Source: Alphaproteobacteria bacterium (GTDB taxonomy: Bacteria > Pseudomonadota > Alphaproteobacteria > Rickettsiales > UBA998). From it: a stretch of DNA of 64,000 bases. Under the pieces are notes generated by a model. It was not told the origin of the DNA and made no database searches. It saw nothing but the letters and a program-made list of their open reading frames with translations. The stretch is from NCBI GenBank assembly GCA_004293935.1, contig RDZH01000013.1, positions 1-64,000 of the forward strand, in the 5' to 3' direction. Of this stretch, positions 50,626-59,834 are shown in pieces (the stretch's first letter is position 1; each line of letters starts with the position of its first letter). The position numbers and the translations under genes were made by a program.

Positions 50626-52464
50626 ATGAAACGACCTCAACGCACATCTTCAGCAAAAGCCTCACCAAAGGCTTCAAAGAAAAAATCCTCGGCTCGCAAG
50701 CAGGGCGGAGCGTTTATGCTGTTTGTCGGAGATGATGGCGCGATTTTGTCGTACACAGAACATAAAATCGTGGTGCGTCGTTTGTTCTCCCCTGAACCTC
50801 ATGATAAGGCATCGGAAACATTTCGTGAATTATTGGCGCAATATCCGGAAGCTCCCATCTATTTATTGGGGGATGTGGTGGATCAGTCCTATGTACGGCA
50901 TACATTGCCACCTGTGAGTGTGTTGGGTGTGAATAAAATTATTCAACGTCGACTTGCCCGCGATTTTTCCTCAGAAGATCTCAAAGGAGCAATTTCGCTT
51001 GGCAGAGAAAAATCCGGACGTAAGGATTGGAACTTTTTGCTTGTTTCGCTTTCAAGCAAGGGCGTGATTGGTGAATGGTGCGCCATGCTCTATGAGTTAC
51101 CTAACCGCTTTAAGGGGGTTTATCTTGCACCCGTAGAATGTGAGTTATTTGCACCGATCATCGCGCAGGGTGTCGCAAATGGCACAATCAAAAAAGAAGG
51201 TGGCGCGCCTAAAAAACGCAGCGCGCTCCGCACGCCTAAAAAAGCAGCTTCGGATTCAAAAACTGCCAATGAAGCCACTGCCCCGATTGTGAATCATTGG
51301 GAAATTATTGTGCTGCATAATAAGACAGGCGGATTTCGTCAGGTGGTGTTGAAAAATAAAAAATTGGTATTCACACGTATGGCGCAATCCCATGCGCATG
51401 AAAAAGCCACCGTGCAAGCGGGGCATGTCGAACAGGAAGTAAAAAACACGATTGAATATCTTAAGCGTCTTTCCTTTAATGATACAGCAACACTCTCTAT
51501 CATGATTATTGTGGGGGATGATCTCAAGCCGCATATTAGTCCGTTGGCATTCCAAGCATCGCAGGTTTCGCTCTATACGCCGTATGATATTGCGGAATAT
51601 ACAGATTTAACGCAATGCGTACTTTCAGGGGATAAATTTTGTGATATTTTGCTATGTTCATTATTTTTGAAGTCACAAAAACATAAATTGCGCCTATTGC
51701 CTGATTATATTAAAAAAGTGGAACGGTTTTATAATACCCTATCCGCTATTCGTATCGGAGCAACGCTTACCATGATTGCTCTCGCACTCGGCATTGGTAC
51801 TATCGCCTATGATGCACTCCAGATTCATCAAAATCTTGAAGATGCGCAGCAAAAAAACCGATCCATGGTTTCTCGTTTGCAAGAATTTCAAGAGAAGGGC
51901 AAGCAGCTCGCAGAAGACCCCTATAAGGTAGATTCTTTGATTAAAATTGAAGATATGATTCATATGCCGTTCCCGCATTATGATGATTTATTCACCGCCC
52001 TTCGTCCTGTGGTGAAGGATCACATCACTTTCGCAAAGATGGAATGGTCACTCTTTGGACTTGGGGTGGATATTCTCGATTCAACAGCGACAGCGCAGCC
52101 TTATCGAGGCGGACAGGCAGGTGCAAGTTTTGCTATTGATGCAGCCGTTTCGGTAGAACTCACGCCATCAGCGCATAATAAAGAGGAGTTGATGGCACAG
52201 TGGCAAGAATCCCTTTATGAGTTGAAAAAAGATACACGCTATATTTTTGAACAAACGATGGATGCGTCAGAAAAAGCAGAAAAGGATGAGATTAATATCA
52301 ATTTTGAAGAACGCGCCTCGTTGAATAAACAAGATTTGAAGGCGCAAGATAAAACCAATATTAGCTTAAAAGTCCGCACCAACCCATCCTATCAAGCACC
52401 ATCAACGCAGCTCACCCCGAATGCTATCAGCACCCCAGATGGATTGCAAGGGGGCGGGCTATGA
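50626..52464 (+). CDS. PilM/PilN-like (GspL-like) platform protein
   Basis: This 612-residue protein sits where pilM-pilN or gspL would be. A basic Lys/Ser-rich start is followed by an about 360-residue cytoplasmic part (actin-like PilM/GspL fold suspected from order and size, not from motifs), a single membrane helix (IGATLTMIALALGIGTIAYDAL, about 381-402) and a periplasmic coiled coil and PilN-like domain. The C-terminal 60 residues are Gln/Ser-rich. Next to it is a PilO-like gene overlapping by 4 bp. The assignment rests on architecture and context. Confidence 0.65.
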   Translation: MKRPQRTSSAKASPKASKKKSSARKQGGAFMLFVGDDGAILSYTEHKIVVRRLFSPEPHDKASETFRELLAQYPEAPIYLLGDVVDQSYVRHTLPPVSVLGVNKIIQRRLARDFSSEDLKGAISLGREKSGRKDWNFLLVSLSSKGVIGEWCAMLYELPNRFKGVYLAPVECELFAPIIAQGVANGTIKKEGGAPKKRSALRTPKKAASDSKTANEATAPIVNHWEIIVLHNKTGGFRQVVLKNKKLVFTRMAQSHAHEKATVQAGHVEQEVKNTIEYLKRLSFNDTATLSIMIIVGDDLKPHISPLAFQASQVSLYTPYDIAEYTDLTQCVLSGDKFCDILLCSLFLKSQKHKLRLLPDYIKKVERFYNTLSAIRIGATLTMIALALGIGTIAYDALQIHQNLEDAQQKNRSMVSRLQEFQEKGKQLAEDPYKVDSLIKIEDMIHMPFPHYDDLFTALRPVVKDHITFAKMEWSLFGLGVDILDSTATAQPYRGGQAGASFAIDAAVSVELTPSAHNKEELMAQWQESLYELKKDTRYIFEQTMDASEKAEKDEININFEERASLNKQDLKAQDKTNISLKVRTNPSYQAPSTQLTPNAISTPDGLQGGGL

Positions 52465-53117
52465 GTAAGTTGCGTCTATTATATAAACGCGTGATCCGTG
52501 CTTCGGTAATCGCTGGTGTGATCGTTGCGTTGCTTGCAACCGCACTTTATTTTGTCGATGAATATCGGACAGAACAAAATAGCGAATTTATGTCGTTGGA
52601 GCAACGAACTTTGCAAGAAAGTGCGCGTTTGGCAGATTTAGAAGAGAAATATCATGTCTATGAAAGTTCCTTTTCGTCATATCAAGAAATTCATGGGAAA
52701 TTAAAGAACGAAGCCTATGATCTTTCCACGTCTAAAGCGCAAGCCATCCTTGAACGGTTGCGTAAAAAGCACCGTATTAGCAATTTGATCGTGGAGATGA
52801 GTCCTAAACGCTCCTATAGCCAATCAGCGCAGAAATTTGTTGGTTTTCATCCTATATATCGGCGTATAAAAATACGTTGCGGGGCGATGACCGATGTGCA
52901 TGTCAATCTTTTTGCAGCGCAGATTATGAAGCTCTTTCCGGGGCGTGTCCATCCTGTGCGTATTCAGATGAATCGCGTGCGCCCTTTTTCTCAAGAGGTG
53001 TTGAGTACCGTATCGAAAGGTGCATCCCCTGTGGTGGTTGAGGCGGAGATTACCTTTCTTTGGCTTGGGATTGATCCGCTGATTTCCACCACCCCAGCGC
53101 AGGGAGGGGGATCATGA
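52461..53117 (+). CDS. PilO-like inner-membrane protein
   Basis: The 218 residues comprise a short cytoplasmic start, one membrane helix (ASVIAGVIVALLATALYFV, about 14-32), a coiled coil (about 38-95) and a small alpha/beta domain. This is the PilO/GspM layout. It overlaps both neighbours by 4 bp (ATGA), so it is translated with them. No sequence motif is decisive. Confidence 0.65.
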   Translation: MSKLRLLYKRVIRASVIAGVIVALLATALYFVDEYRTEQNSEFMSLEQRTLQESARLADLEEKYHVYESSFSSYQEIHGKLKNEAYDLSTSKAQAILERLRKKHRISNLIVEMSPKRSYSQSAQKFVGFHPIYRRIKIRCGAMTDVHVNLFAAQIMKLFPGRVHPVRIQMNRVRPFSQEVLSTVSKGASPVVVEAEITFLWLGIDPLISTTPAQGGGS

Positions 53118-54415
53118 TGATTTCAGTGCGCAACATGTTTTTAGTGATGATGATGTGGATGGTGGCAGCATCGGTATCGGCATGGGCGCAGGATGCATCC
53201 CCGCCAGCACCGAGCAAGGCAAGTGCGGATGTGAAGGTGGAAGCAAGCCCATCTGCAGCGAAGCAAGTACAAGAATTTGTGCCGTCTTTTGGTACGTCGC
53301 ATGAATCATTAATGTTTGGTCCGACAGACGCGCAACTCTATTTTGATGCCATCAGACATGTTGAACGTGCCTATCTTATTGAAGGTGTGATGCCTGATAG
53401 CGTGCCAGCTAAAATTGCGCCCGTTAAAACGCTGACGATGAAAAAATCTGAAAAAATCAATTATCCGCATTTTTATATGCCGACTATTTTATATCACGCC
53501 CCGGCGCGGTGGTGGGTGCAGATCAATGGGATGATGATTACGCCGAACTCGAACAAGCAACAAAATGAAATTTATCTTACCGATGTGCAGCCCAACCGCG
53601 TATCCGTGCGTTGGCGGGTCAAGGATCAAAAACTTTTTTCTGCCTTGCATATTTTGCAACAGCATAATGCCCCATCGAAGCATCAAAAAACGATTGCCCA
53701 TCGTGTCGCAAAAACGGGTGTTGCACCACGTATGTTGGATGGAGAAGATGCTATCCACTTTATGGTGCAACCGAATCAAGTATTTTATAGTAAATATATG
53801 ACGGTCTATGAAGGGCATCCGCGTGGTATTATTTTGCCTGCCGTGGATCATGCTCCTGTTGGCAAAGCACCACCTGTCAAGCCAACGGTCGCTAATGCGC
53901 CAGCCACTCCTGCGTCCGCATCTGATCCGCTTGCAGGGTATCATAAGATTCGTACATCGCTACGCAAAAAGCATGATGAGCGTCAAGCTAATAAGGAAGA
54001 ACGCGCATCACAAGAGACGATACCACTTGATAACCCCGATCAAGAGGAACGGGCTGCGCCTGATCAACCAACTTCTACATCACAAGAGGCGATACCGCTT
54101 GATAATCCCGATGAAGATGAGCCTGTTGCACTTGATCCAACAGCATCCGATGAGCCACCAGCGTCTGATTCGCCCAAGACAACCAAAAAGCAGATTGAAG
54201 ATCAGATAGAGCGGCAGATCGAAAATGTTCTTCCAAGTGAGTCATCCGAAGATGCGGCTGAACTTGAATCCTTGGAAGAATTACCAGAATCACCCGAGGA
54301 TGCAGCATCTAAGGAAGCCCAAGAAGAAGAATTGATGGAATTAGAAAGTTTGGATGCGTTTGAAAGTTTGGATGATCAGCCGAAGAAGGCAGAAGAAACA
54401 CCGACTACAAAATAA
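53114..54415 (+). CDS. Secreted PilP/GspC-like protein with acidic repeat tail
   Basis: A signal peptide (cut after SAWAQ, about residue 25) leads to a periplasmic domain at about 115-165 ([37 protein letters not shown]) that resembles the beta domain of PilP/GspC proteins, which link the inner platform to the secretin. The C-terminal about 150 residues are very acidic and contain a repeated SQE(T/A)IPLDNPD unit, then Glu/Leu-rich heptads. It closes the operon, overlapping lptB tail to tail by 11 bp. No secretin gene follows. Confidence 0.6.
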   Translation: MMISVRNMFLVMMMWMVAASVSAWAQDASPPAPSKASADVKVEASPSAAKQVQEFVPSFGTSHESLMFGPTDAQLYFDAIRHVERAYLIEGVMPDSVPAKIAPVKTLTMKKSEKINYPHFYMPTILYHAPARWWVQINGMMITPNSNKQQNEIYLTDVQPNRVSVRWRVKDQKLFSALHILQQHNAPSKHQKTIAHRVAKTGVAPRMLDGEDAIHFMVQPNQVFYSKYMTVYEGHPRGIILPAVDHAPVGKAPPVKPTVANAPATPASASDPLAGYHKIRTSLRKKHDERQANKEERASQETIPLDNPDQEERAAPDQPTSTSQEAIPLDNPDEDEPVALDPTASDEPPASDSPKTTKKQIEDQIERQIENVLPSESSEDAAELESLEELPESPEDAASKEAQEEELMELESLDAFESLDDQPKKAEETPTTK

Positions 54416-55184
54416 AACGCTTACCCAAATAGACGCGGCGCACATCCTCATTCGAGACGATTTCTGAAGGTGTGCCTTCCGTGAGTACGAAGCCATCATG
54501 AATAATATAGGCGCGATCAATAATATCTAAGGTTTCACGCACATTATGATCGGTGATTAACACACCAATGCCACGATCTTTGAGGTGGGATACAATCTCC
54601 CTTATGTCTGATACGGCAATCGGATCAATACCCGCCAGCGGTTCATCAAGGAGAATAAAAGATGGTTTGCTTGCTAAGGCGCGGGCAATTTCTACCCTGC
54701 GTCGTTCTCCTCCTGATAATTGTGGGCTAGGGGAGGCGCGCAAATGCGCGATAGAAAATTCATGCAGCAATTCTTCGAGCATGGCGTGGCGACGCTCTAA
54801 AGATGGTTCATTGACTTCCAGCATTGCCATGATGTTTTGTTCTACCGTCATACCACGAAAGATCGAGCTTTCTTGCGGTAAATAGCCAACGCCAAGGCGC
54901 GCACGGCGATACATAGGCAGCGTGGTGACATCATGTCCATCAATCCAGATGCGCCCCGCATCAGGGCGTATGAGTCCTGTAATCATATAGAAGCAAGTGG
55001 TTTTTCCCGCACCATTAGGACCAAGCAAACCCACCGCTTCACCGCGTTGTACGTGCAGCGATATTTCACGCACGACAGGACGTTTGCCATAGCGTTTGCC
55101 TAGATGATCGCAACGCAACCCTCCTTGTGCTATGTGGGTGACAGGGGGGCGCGTATCTAGGGTAGCAACAGATTCATTCTTCAT
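54405..55184 (-). CDS. lptB: LPS export ABC transporter ATPase LptB
   Basis: LptB energises extraction of LPS from the inner membrane with LptF and LptG. The 259 residues have Walker [38 protein letters not shown], signature [16 protein letters not shown], Walker [17 protein letters not shown] and [12 protein letters not shown], all close to LptB. An 18-residue N-terminal extension precedes the domain. It is the last gene of kdsD-lptC-lptA-lptB. Confidence 0.96.
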   Translation of the reverse strand: MKNESVATLDTRPPVTHIAQGGLRCDHLGKRYGKRPVVREISLHVQRGEAVGLLGPNGAGKTTCFYMITGLIRPDAGRIWIDGHDVTTLPMYRRARLGVGYLPQESSIFRGMTVEQNIMAMLEVNEPSLERRHAMLEELLHEFSIAHLRASPSPQLSGGERRRVEIARALASKPSFILLDEPLAGIDPIAVSDIREIVSHLKDRGIGVLITDHNVRETLDIIDRAYIIHDGFVLTEGTPSEIVSNEDVRRVYLGKRFIL

Positions 55185-55203
55185 AGGGAGGCACTATAAG
55201 GGA

Positions 55204-55743
55204 TTATTTGCTCGGAGTAAAGATCGCACGTACACGCCCGCCAGATGTTTGTGCATTAATGCCGCTGCTTTGCACGCCACCTGACAAGAGGCTCGTACCT
55301 GAGGCAAGATTATATTCCAACTGCGAACCGTTCAAGACATGCTCACCACGGCGTAAAATCACATTGCCGAATAAAAATAATTTTTCCTTTTGCGCTTCAT
55401 AGATGCCACGATCAGCGGTGGCGGATTCTTGATTGCTAAAAAACTGCACCTTGCCTTCTACGATAATTTTATCCAACCCACTCATGGAATTGCTCGCTTG
55501 CGCAACATTATCTTGCGTTTGTGCGGTTTTTGGTTTGTAATGTACCGTCATTTTATCCGAAAGCACCCGCATCGCGCCTTGTTTAGCTTCGACATGTCCA
55601 CGAAAAATGGCAATGTTTTTTTGCTGCAAGATTTCTAATTGATCGGCATCAATGGCAATGGGCGTGGTATTTTTCTCAGCAGCTAGAGCATGAGAGGCTG
55701 CACTACCGAAACATAGGATAAGAAAAATTATGCGAATATTCAT
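55204..55743 (-). CDS. lptA: LPS transport periplasmic protein LptA
   Basis: LptA forms the periplasmic bridge that carries LPS to the outer membrane. A signal peptide (cut near ALAAE) is followed by an OstA-like beta-jellyroll with PIAIDADQLEILQQKNIAIFRGHVEAKQGAMRVLSDKMTVHY and GNVILRRGEHVLNGSQLEYNLASGTSLL. The 179-residue length fits. It overlaps lptC by 4 bp and precedes lptB by 19 bp. Confidence 0.93.
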   Translation of the reverse strand: MNIRIIFLILCFGSAASHALAAEKNTTPIAIDADQLEILQQKNIAIFRGHVEAKQGAMRVLSDKMTVHYKPKTAQTQDNVAQASNSMSGLDKIIVEGKVQFFSNQESATADRGIYEAQKEKLFLFGNVILRRGEHVLNGSQLEYNLASGTSLLSGGVQSSGINAQTSGGRVRAIFTPSK

Positions 55744-56375
55744 GGTAAAAGCTCCACTGAAACATGGTGATTAAAGATGATGCGTTGTTCTTTTTGCATC
55801 ACAATAAAACTATCCGCATCAATACGACCAAGATGCCCTTGGATGTGAATTGGATGTGCGCCGTGCGCATGACGGCTGCGTAAATCAATACGCGCCTCGC
55901 TCGTATGCATTTCATGCCCTGCATTATGATAAATTTGCACATGCCCTTGCAATAATAAGGATTCTTCCTTGGTATCCAAAACGCCTTGATCCGCAAGTAA
56001 CGTCATCCATGCGCCTTCATTGAGGGTAAGGTCTGCTTGAATTTTATTCAAGGTAATGGTGTGTTCTGAGGATTGTAGGGCGGTTTTGGCAGTCATGAAA
56101 TAAGGATGATTATCACTATCAAGACCTTGAAATTTTGGATTCTCCATGATGGGAGGATCAGAGGGCGCGTCTTTTTTTGATATGCTTGGATCGTTCCGTT
56201 CCAATAATGGTTGCCCCGCAGGATCCATGGTGAGCAGCGGGATAGCAATCACAAAAATAAGGATGCCTAAAATGACTGCCACTAATCCCCATTTTATCAG
56301 GCGCACGAGCGAACTATAGAAGCCAAGCATGGTACGTGGGGGGCGTAAGGATTCATGCGTAAATAGAGCGCGCAT
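55740..56375 (-). CDS. lptC: LPS export protein LptC
   Basis: LptC is a bitopic protein that connects LptBFG to LptA. A single membrane helix (LIKWGLVAVILGILIFVIAIPLL, about 28-50) is followed by a beta-rich periplasmic domain with NPKFQGLDSDNHPYFMTAKTALQ and LLADQGVLDTKEESLLLQGHVQIYHNAGHEMHTSEARIDL. The 211 residues and its position between kdsD and lptA support the call; sequence conservation in LptC is generally low. Confidence 0.9.
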   Translation of the reverse strand: MRALFTHESLRPPRTMLGFYSSLVRLIKWGLVAVILGILIFVIAIPLLTMDPAGQPLLERNDPSISKKDAPSDPPIMENPKFQGLDSDNHPYFMTAKTALQSSEHTITLNKIQADLTLNEGAWMTLLADQGVLDTKEESLLLQGHVQIYHNAGHEMHTSEARIDLRSRHAHGAHPIHIQGHLGRIDADSFIVMQKEQRIIFNHHVSVELLP

Positions 56376-56378
56376 GGC

Positions 56379-57368
56379 TTAGACCACACCAGCACGTAAA
56401 CAATCATGGATATGCACCAAGCCAATAGGGCGCATATCGTCAATCACAACAACACTAGTGATGTTTTTGTCATTGAGCAAACTCACGACCTCTGCTGCAA
56501 GCATCGTGGGTGGTATGGTGAGAGGCGTGGCAGTCATAATCACATGGGCAGGTTGGTTGAGTATGTCACCATGCATATGACGGCGTAAATCACCATCGGT
56601 AATGATACCAGCTAAGGTCGCATCCTCATGGAGTACTATCGCACAACCAAGCGCGCCACGGGTCATGACCAACAATACATCGCGCATCACATCATCCGCA
56701 CGGACAAAGGGAAGTGATTCTTGTTTATGCATTAAATCCGCTGCACGTTTGAGACCTTGCCCCAATTTTCCACCGGGGTGCAGGATGCCAAAATCTTCTT
56801 TTGTGAATCCACGTAATTCTAATACTGCCATCGCCAGCGCATCAGCATAAACCAGCATCATAGTGGTGGAAGTTGTCGGCGCGCCCACATCTGAGGCTTC
56901 AGGCACAGCAGGCAGCACAATCGGCACATCGGCAACATCGACTAGCATGGATTTTGCACGGCGCACAAGTGCAATCATCGGAATTTTGAATCGGCGTGCA
57001 TAGGCAATCATTTCATGAAGTTCCGCCGTTTCGCCCGAATTAGACAGCATCAAAATCACATCTTGATCAGAAATCATCCCCATATCGCCATGGCTTGCTT
57101 CCGCAGGATGTACAAAATGCGAGGGCGTTCCCGTTGATGCAAAGGTTGCTGCAATTTTACGCGCAATATGACCGCTTTTTCCCATGCCCGTGGTGATAAG
57201 TTTACCTTTGGCGTGATAAATCAGTTCAACGGCACGGACAAAATGCTCATCGAGTCCTGCGGAAATAGCAATGATTCCCTCATGCGCACGTGCAAGGCAC
57301 GCCCTGCCATGATGGATAATATGTTCTGGATCAGCGACAGAAGGGGATGTGAAATGTGCATGGTTCAT
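56379..57368 (-). CDS. kdsD: Arabinose-5-phosphate isomerase KdsD/KpsF
   Basis: KdsD converts ribulose 5-phosphate to arabinose 5-phosphate, the first step of Kdo synthesis for LPS. The SIS domain has KGKLITTGMGKSGHIARKIAATFASTGTPSHFVHPAEASHGDMG and LSNSGETAEL; FGILHPGGKLG and two CBS domains (about 210-329, with GIITDGDLRRHM) follow. It has 329 residues and is the first gene of the four-gene LPS operon on this strand. Confidence 0.95.
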   Translation of the reverse strand: MNHAHFTSPSVADPEHIIHHGRACLARAHEGIIAISAGLDEHFVRAVELIYHAKGKLITTGMGKSGHIARKIAATFASTGTPSHFVHPAEASHGDMGMISDQDVILMLSNSGETAELHEMIAYARRFKIPMIALVRRAKSMLVDVADVPIVLPAVPEASDVGAPTTSTTMMLVYADALAMAVLELRGFTKEDFGILHPGGKLGQGLKRAADLMHKQESLPFVRADDVMRDVLLVMTRGALGCAIVLHEDATLAGIITDGDLRRHMHGDILNQPAHVIMTATPLTIPPTMLAAEVVSLLNDKNITSVVVIDDMRPIGLVHIHDCLRAGVV

Positions 57369-57569
57369 AGGTGTATGTGTACGCTAAGCATCGCATAAAT
57401 GCAAGTAGTTCTGTGCATCATGCTGTGCAACATTTTGTGCATGATGTGTGATATTTTGCTATTCTTAAGGATATGGCAACCTATTACACCTAAAATGAAC
57501 AAAGTAATCCTATAGAGCATATTCTTCTAGGATACATCGATTGATTGTTTGGGGTTAAGATTTCACATT

Positions 57570-58625
57570 ATGAAAGAATATGATGGGAGGGATAATTGGA
57601 GCTATCATCAAAAAGCGGTAGCTTTAATGAAGCGTTATCAATTAGACCCCACACCAGAACATTATAGCGTGTTTTTTCAGCACGTCCTTGGTAGCGATGT
57701 GGATCTTTCACGCGCCATTATGCAACGTCTGCATGATCAGTTGCCACTTGATGCGCGTTTTTGTACCCATCTTTATCGCCATTATATCTTTAAGCCTGCA
57801 TCTCTTGAGGTTCATGCGCGTAGCGTGGGAGCAACACAAGAAAGTATGAATATGATGCTTGATGTCATTCGCACTACTTTAAGCGGAGCTAATGAAGGCA
57901 CTGTGGATGTCCATAAAAAACTTGCATCATTGCTTGAGACTGAACATACGGATGTAGATGAAATGGTGAAGTCCTTGGCGGATATTATGCACGAAATGAA
58001 GAATTATACCGATGATTTGCGCCAGCATTTGCGCGAATCGCAGCACCAAGTGGAAGCATTGAAGCATAATTTAGAGACGATCTCGTTAGAATCGCAACGA
58101 GATTTCTTGACCAATGTCTATAATCGCAAGGCGTTGGATCAAAAGATTCAACAATTAATTGCTGAATGTAGCGAACATGCCTGTTCGTTATCGATGCTGG
58201 TTATTGATATTGATCATTTCAAAAAGTTCAATGATTCACATGGGCATCTTATTGGGGATGAAGTACTCAAAATGATTGCGAAACTTTTAACGGATTCCGT
58301 TAAGGGGCGTGATGTTGTCGGACGCTTTGGGGGGGAGGAGTTTATCATCCTCTTGCCCGCAACTTCCCTCGGTGGGGCGATGGTGGTTGCGGAGCATATA
58401 CGTAAGACCGCTGCAGAAAAAGAATTACGCCATCGTGTCACAGGTGCGAGCTTTGGTGTTGTCACCATATCCATCGGAGTGGCGCAATATCGTTTTGATG
58501 GGGAGGATGTTTCTGATTGGTTTGCGCGTGCGGATGAGGCACTCTATCGCTCAAAAAATAGCGGTAGAAATTGTGTGACGCAAGAAAATATCACCATTGA
58601 ATACCCGCATACGGAAAATAGATGA
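57570..58625 (+). CDS. GGDEF-domain diguanylate cyclase
   Basis: The C-terminal domain (about 185-345) makes the second messenger cyclic di-GMP from two GTP. It has DFLTNVYNRKALDQ, LVIDIDHFKKFND and the active GGEEF (about 254-258). The inhibitory RxxD site is changed to KGRD, so product inhibition may be weak. The N-terminal about 175 residues are helical and soluble, without a recognised sensor domain, and contain a coiled coil before the GGDEF domain. The ATG at 57570 gives 351 residues. It is likely to influence motility or pilus functions. Confidence 0.93.
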   Translation: MKEYDGRDNWSYHQKAVALMKRYQLDPTPEHYSVFFQHVLGSDVDLSRAIMQRLHDQLPLDARFCTHLYRHYIFKPASLEVHARSVGATQESMNMMLDVIRTTLSGANEGTVDVHKKLASLLETEHTDVDEMVKSLADIMHEMKNYTDDLRQHLRESQHQVEALKHNLETISLESQRDFLTNVYNRKALDQKIQQLIAECSEHACSLSMLVIDIDHFKKFNDSHGHLIGDEVLKMIAKLLTDSVKGRDVVGRFGGEEFIILLPATSLGGAMVVAEHIRKTAAEKELRHRVTGASFGVVTISIGVAQYRFDGEDVSDWFARADEALYRSKNSGRNCVTQENITIEYPHTENR

Positions 58626-58688
58626 TTTATTGTGCAGCACTGTATAATAATACTTGTGGCGCGACTTAGAACCTATTAGTATGATCAT

Positions 58689-58874
58689 ATGATTTCTTTT
58701 GTTCGTGGTTTTTTATTAGGCATGGTATCGGCTTTTTCGTTTCCTTCTGCGCCACTCTATCGCTATCCATATTTCTTTCCGTATGAAGCGATGCGTGGGG
58801 ACTGGTTGCGTATTGGTGGCGATATTGATGCATCGATCCAAGAATTTATCCGATCGGAGCAAGACCCCACATGA
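58689..58874 (+). CDS. Small hydrophobic-start unknown protein
   Basis: The 61-residue product starts with a hydrophobic stretch (ISFVRGFLLGMVSAFSF) and continues with an aromatic Pro/Tyr segment and GDIDASIQEFIRSEQD. I recognise no family. Its stop overlaps the start of the DUF2335-like gene by 4 bp, a good sign that it is a real, cotranslated gene. Confidence 0.65.
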   Translation: MISFVRGFLLGMVSAFSFPSAPLYRYPYFFPYEAMRGDWLRIGGDIDASIQEFIRSEQDPT

Positions 58875-59347
58875 ATACACGCGATAATGTGTCCACCCCT
58901 AAATCATCTCAGAAAAAACATCAAGGTGGGCGCAAGACGATAGATGTTCTTCCCGATCCTGAGATATTAGAAGCCTATGATTATATTGTAGAAGGGTCAG
59001 CGCAACAAATTATGGATATGTTTGTGCGTGAACAAAAACATCGTCATGAATGGGAATTGAAAGCCCTGCGCACGCATCATTTATCAACCGTCCTCGGGCA
59101 ATGGTTAGGATTTTTCATTTGTGTGTCTGTGTTTGTCTCTGCTAGTGTGATCGGCGTGTTTGGTAATCAGGTGCTTGCGGCAACGGTATGGATTTTTGGT
59201 CTTTCCATCATCGTGATGGCGGGGATCGTGTGGATGTATGCCAAACATATGGGGCAACGTCCGCTTTTTGGTCGTCCGCAATTACGCACACATTTCAGAC
59301 CTGTCAAAGATCAGCATAACCCTGTGGAATCTGGCGCGCAGGAATAG
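58871..59347 (+). CDS. DUF2335-like membrane protein
   Basis: The 158 residues have the DUF2335 layout. A polar start leads to LPDPEILEAYDYIVEGSAQQIMDMFVREQKHRHEWE (about 27-62), then two membrane helices (QWLGFFICVSVFVSASVIGVF and VLAATVWIFGLSIIVMAGIVWMY) and a short polar tail. The family has no established function. It is coupled to the preceding small gene. Confidence 0.8.
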   Translation: MNTRDNVSTPKSSQKKHQGGRKTIDVLPDPEILEAYDYIVEGSAQQIMDMFVREQKHRHEWELKALRTHHLSTVLGQWLGFFICVSVFVSASVIGVFGNQVLAATVWIFGLSIIVMAGIVWMYAKHMGQRPLFGRPQLRTHFRPVKDQHNPVESGAQE

Positions 59348-59432
59348 GAAGTAGCAACATTTCAAAGGGCAGGGAGAATTGAGGAGGGCTTTTTTTCTAT
59401 GTTTTTTTTATTTTTATACTATACTCCCAAGA

Positions 59433-59753
59433 ATGGAACAGACAAATTCAAATACCAATAATTTTGTGCGTGAGGCTGTGAAGTTTACAACTCAGTATGC
59501 TGCTAGTGTTGCGTGTACAGAAATTGCAAAGCGTGTGTTTTATCCAAATACGAATAGTCTTTTACATAGTGGGGTAGGTCTTGTCATTGGGTTCAGTATA
59601 GGAAAAGTGATCTATGACGTAGCCAGTGATATATATGATCTGCAAACAGGAAGGCTAACTCCAGATACCCTGATTGCACGGGATGAAAAAAGAGAAATAC
59701 AAGGGCATGTTGCTACAGATGCTGAGCGCACAATAGGTGATATGGCGCTGTAG
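59433..59753 (+). CDS. Unknown small protein with one hydrophobic segment
   Basis: From the ATG at 59433 it encodes 106 residues with a hydrophobic Gly-rich segment (SGVGLVIGFSIGKVIYDVA, about 50-68) and a polar tail. A TTG at 59379 with AGGGA upstream would add 18 residues, including a hydrophobic FFLCFFYFYTIL stretch; I cannot decide between them. A TATACT box lies only eight bases before the ATG. No family is recognised. Confidence 0.55.
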   Translation: MEQTNSNTNNFVREAVKFTTQYAASVACTEIAKRVFYPNTNSLLHSGVGLVIGFSIGKVIYDVASDIYDLQTGRLTPDTLIARDEKREIQGHVATDAERTIGDMAL

Positions 59754-59758
59754 CTTTG

Positions 59759-59810
59759 ACATTTCTGCATAACTCTCATTTCTTGTCATGCCTGCGTAGG
59801 CAGGCATCCA
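59759..59810. repeat. MITE-like element, left half only
   Basis: ATTTCTGCATAACTCTCATT, then TCTTGTCATGCCTGCGTAGG and CAGGCATCCA match the left arm of the 15283 element, including the outer part. The right arm is missing. It lies between two convergent genes. Confidence 0.75.
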
Positions 59811-59834
59811 GTTATCCAAAACTCAGATTAGCTA

